Source: Bacillus sp. FJAT-49736 (GTDB lineage Bacteria > Bacillota > Bacilli > Bacillales > Bacillaceae_C). From it: a stretch of 64,000 bases of DNA. A program made the position numbers and the translations under genes. The DNA is taken from assembly GCF_018343615.1 (NCBI RefSeq), contig NZ_JAGYPI010000002.1:864615-928614 (forward strand). Direction: 5' to 3'. Shown here in pieces: positions 62,778 to 64,000 of this stretch. The notes beneath the pieces were generated by a model, which was not told where the DNA came from, ran no database searches, and saw only the letters and a program-made list of their open reading frames with translations. Every line of letters begins with the position of its first letter. Positions within the stretch are counted from its first letter, which is position 1.

Positions 62778-63659
62778 TTATGCTGTTTTTGTTTGATCTT
62801 CAATATCTTGTGGTGTTTTGTAGTCTAAACCACTGTGAATTCTTTTACGGTTATACCAACCTTCGATAAATTGAAATATTGCTAGATTCGCAGTTTTGTA
62901 GTCTAAATAGGTAACATGATTGACTTCTTCCTTCTTTAAAATGGCATGAAATGATTCTATACAGGCATTATCATATGGGCAGCCCTTTTTACTGAAGGAT
63001 TGTTTTATCTTTCTTGTTTCGCAAAGCTTTTGAAAATCTTCACTGGTATACTGGGAACCTAAATCGGAATGCAGGATTAACCCTTCTCTTGTATGTTGAG
63101 TATCCAAAGCATTATTTAAAGCACTTATTACCAAATCAGTCGTCATTTTACGTCCAAATGAATATCCAACGATTTTTTTAGAATGCAAATCCATGACGGA
63201 AGCAAGATAACACCAACCGTCTCTCAGCGTGTTTATATATGTGATATCAGCAACCCATTTTTCATTGATAGTAGAGGTAGTAAAGTCTTGATCTAGCAGG
63301 TTTTCACGCTCCATCACCTTCGTTTTACTAGATTGAGGACGAAATTTCTTCTTTACAATGGAGAAAAGGCCAGCGGCCTTCATTAACCGTTGTACACGCT
63401 TCACACTCACATTATATCCTTCTTTTTCTAGGAGGTTGTGAATTTTAGGCGCGCCGTAACGCATTTTACTTTCTCTATAAATCTCTTTGATTCTTTTCGT
63501 TAGTTGTTTGTTCTCACGTTCACGGTTAGACTCTGTTTTTTTGAATGACTGGTAAAAGGTGCTTTTGGCAATACCAAGTACACCACACAGTGTTTGTGTG
63601 TCATGTTGGTCTTGAAGATCTACAATTACTTTTATCAACTCAGTTGTTTTTACTTTTTC
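62778..63659 (-). CDS. IS150-like transposase OrfB (DDE)
   Basis: The catalytic part of an IS3-family transposase. The DDE triad is intact: Asp131 in WVADITYI, Asp192 in HSDLGSQYTS and Glu228 in IESFHAILKKEE (numbered from the TTG at 63638), with the classic 35-residue spacing between the second Asp and the Glu. An HTH_21 region precedes it. The frame is open back to 63659, overlapping the end of OrfA, so OrfB is most likely made as an OrfAB fusion by -1 frameshifting rather than from its own TTG. Confidence 0.9.
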   Translation of the reverse strand, partial: EKVKTTELIKVIVDLQDQHDTQTLCGVLGIAKSTFYQSFKKTESNRERENKQLTKRIKEIYRESKMRYGAPKIHNLLEKEGYNVSVKRVQRLMKAAGLFSIVKKKFRPQSSKTKVMERENLLDQDFTTSTINEKWVADITYINTLRDGWCYLASVMDLHSKKIVGYSFGRKMTTDLVISALNNALDTQHTREGLILHSDLGSQYTSEDFQKLCETRKIKQSFSKKGCPYDNACIESFHAILKKEEVNHVTYLDYKTANLAIFQFIEGWYNRKRIHSGLDYKTPQDIEDQTKTA

Positions 63660-63928
63660 GCAAATATGGCCATAGCCTTTTTTAAGATTTCATTTTCTTC
63701 CTGGAGACGGAGCATTTCTTTTTTCATTTTGGCAATCTCATCAGAGGTAATTGATGTTCCATCCTCTGTTTCCATAGGTGAAAACTTCTTAATCCATGTA
63801 TAAATAGTTACTTCAGAAACGCCATATTCGCTACTTAAATCTTTAGCTGAGTTACCAGAGTTATATAAATCAACGACCATTTTTTTAAAATCTTCATTAT
63901 ATTTTTTGCCTGTATTTTTGTTTCCCAT
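63650..63928 (-). CDS. IS150-like transposase OrfA
   Basis: A 92-residue HTH_Tnp_1 protein. The helix-turn-helix is YNSGNSAKDLSSEYGVSEVT (about residues 23-42) and the C-terminal leucine-zipper-like helix is EIAKMKKEMLRLQEENEILK. It binds the IS ends and joins OrfB in the active transposase. Its last codons GCG AAA AAG TAA contain an A5G run, a plausible -1 slippage site leading into OrfB. Confidence 0.9.
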   Translation of the reverse strand: MGNKNTGKKYNEDFKKMVVDLYNSGNSAKDLSSEYGVSEVTIYTWIKKFSPMETEDGTSITSDEIAKMKKEMLRLQEENEILKKAMAIFAKK

Positions 63929-64000
63929 ATGGACACAACCTTTCGTTGTTCTATTTTAGCACTTAACTAAGTTGTGTCCACGGAACTATACTAGCACCAT

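Larger units (their letters stand above)
62568..63980 (-). mobile_element. IS3-family (IS150-like) insertion sequence
   Basis: About 1.41 kb bounded by inverted repeats. Plus strand from 62568 reads TGGACACAAAAAAGTTAAGT; minus strand from 63980 reads TGGACACAACTTAGTTAAGT. OrfA and OrfB overlap in a -1 frame relation. The flanking triplets (TCT left, CGG right) do not match, so no target duplication is evident. An extra segment of about 190 bases lies between OrfB and the inverted repeat at 62568. Confidence 0.88.

Noticed and set aside
62615..62869. 84-codon plus-strand frame inside the IS
   Set aside because: It overlaps the end of orfB on the opposite strand; only the minus-strand frame of the extra segment is worth testing.
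62565..63983. Target-site duplication around the IS
   Set aside because: The three bases outside each inverted repeat differ (TCT and CGG).

Overview
The window is a low-G+C Firmicute chromosome, almost certainly an endospore-forming member of the Bacillaceae. Supporting signs are strong AGGAGG-type ribosome sites, frequent TTG and GTG starts, spore genes (a CwlJ-type cortex hydrolase, a GerAB-type germinant permease, three GerPA/GerPF-like small proteins), Gram-positive regulatory RNAs (two T-box leaders and a cyclic-di-GMP class I riboswitch) and an MhqR-type operator. I cannot assign a genus or species from the sequence alone. No rRNA, tRNA, CRISPR array or prophage was seen.

Layout. 0-8.4 kb: partial NUDIX hydrolase, a GNAT gene broken by one in-frame stop, a two-gene OpuF-like compatible-solute ABC transporter, a TetR/metallo-beta-lactamase-fold operon with three operator-like boxes, pirin plus FMN reductase, and a secreted NlpC/P60 peptidase. 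8.6-9.2 kb: an 11-unit, 52-bp tandem repeat. 9.3-16.7 kb: ECF sigma/anti-sigma-like pair, then hutU-hutI-hutG with an AraC-type response regulator upstream. 16.9-25.8 kb: riboswitch-controlled lysine-rich secreted protein, SAM hydrolase behind a T-box-like leader, AGCS symporter, an ECF41 sigma factor in one operon with a FAD oxidoreductase under a recognisable ECF41 promoter, an AraC/GyrI-like regulator and three GerP-like genes. 26-36.5 kb: orphan germination permease with a small two-helix protein, a second (archaeal-type) MetRS behind a Met T-box, a methyltransferase, a CPBP protein with altered active-site residues, an MFS/ArsR pair and a secreted coiled-coil protein. 37-43.7 kb: DUF3231 protein, epimerase, M42 and M29 peptidases, a MocR regulator lacking the PLP lysine, and RidA. 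44-48.1 kb: a compound quinone-detoxification (mhq-like) operon behind an MhqR box, ending in a DoxX remnant. 48.1-64 kb: gene-poor, AT-rich accessory DNA with regulators, EamA exporter, GNAT, DUF3231, CwlJ, a G+C-rich peptidase E, YCII protein, a 235-bp duplicated intergenic block, at least eight dispersed hairpin repeats, a decayed membrane-protein gene and an IS150-like IS3-family element at the right edge.

Themes. Several units look like complete small regulatory circuits: sigma factor plus its own promoter (ECF41), TetR plus boxes, MFS plus ArsR plus palindrome, MocR plus divergent target, MhqR box plus detoxification operon. Two T-box leaders 11 kb apart control MetRS and a SAM-cleaving enzyme, but only the MetRS leader has a clear Met specifier and canonical core.
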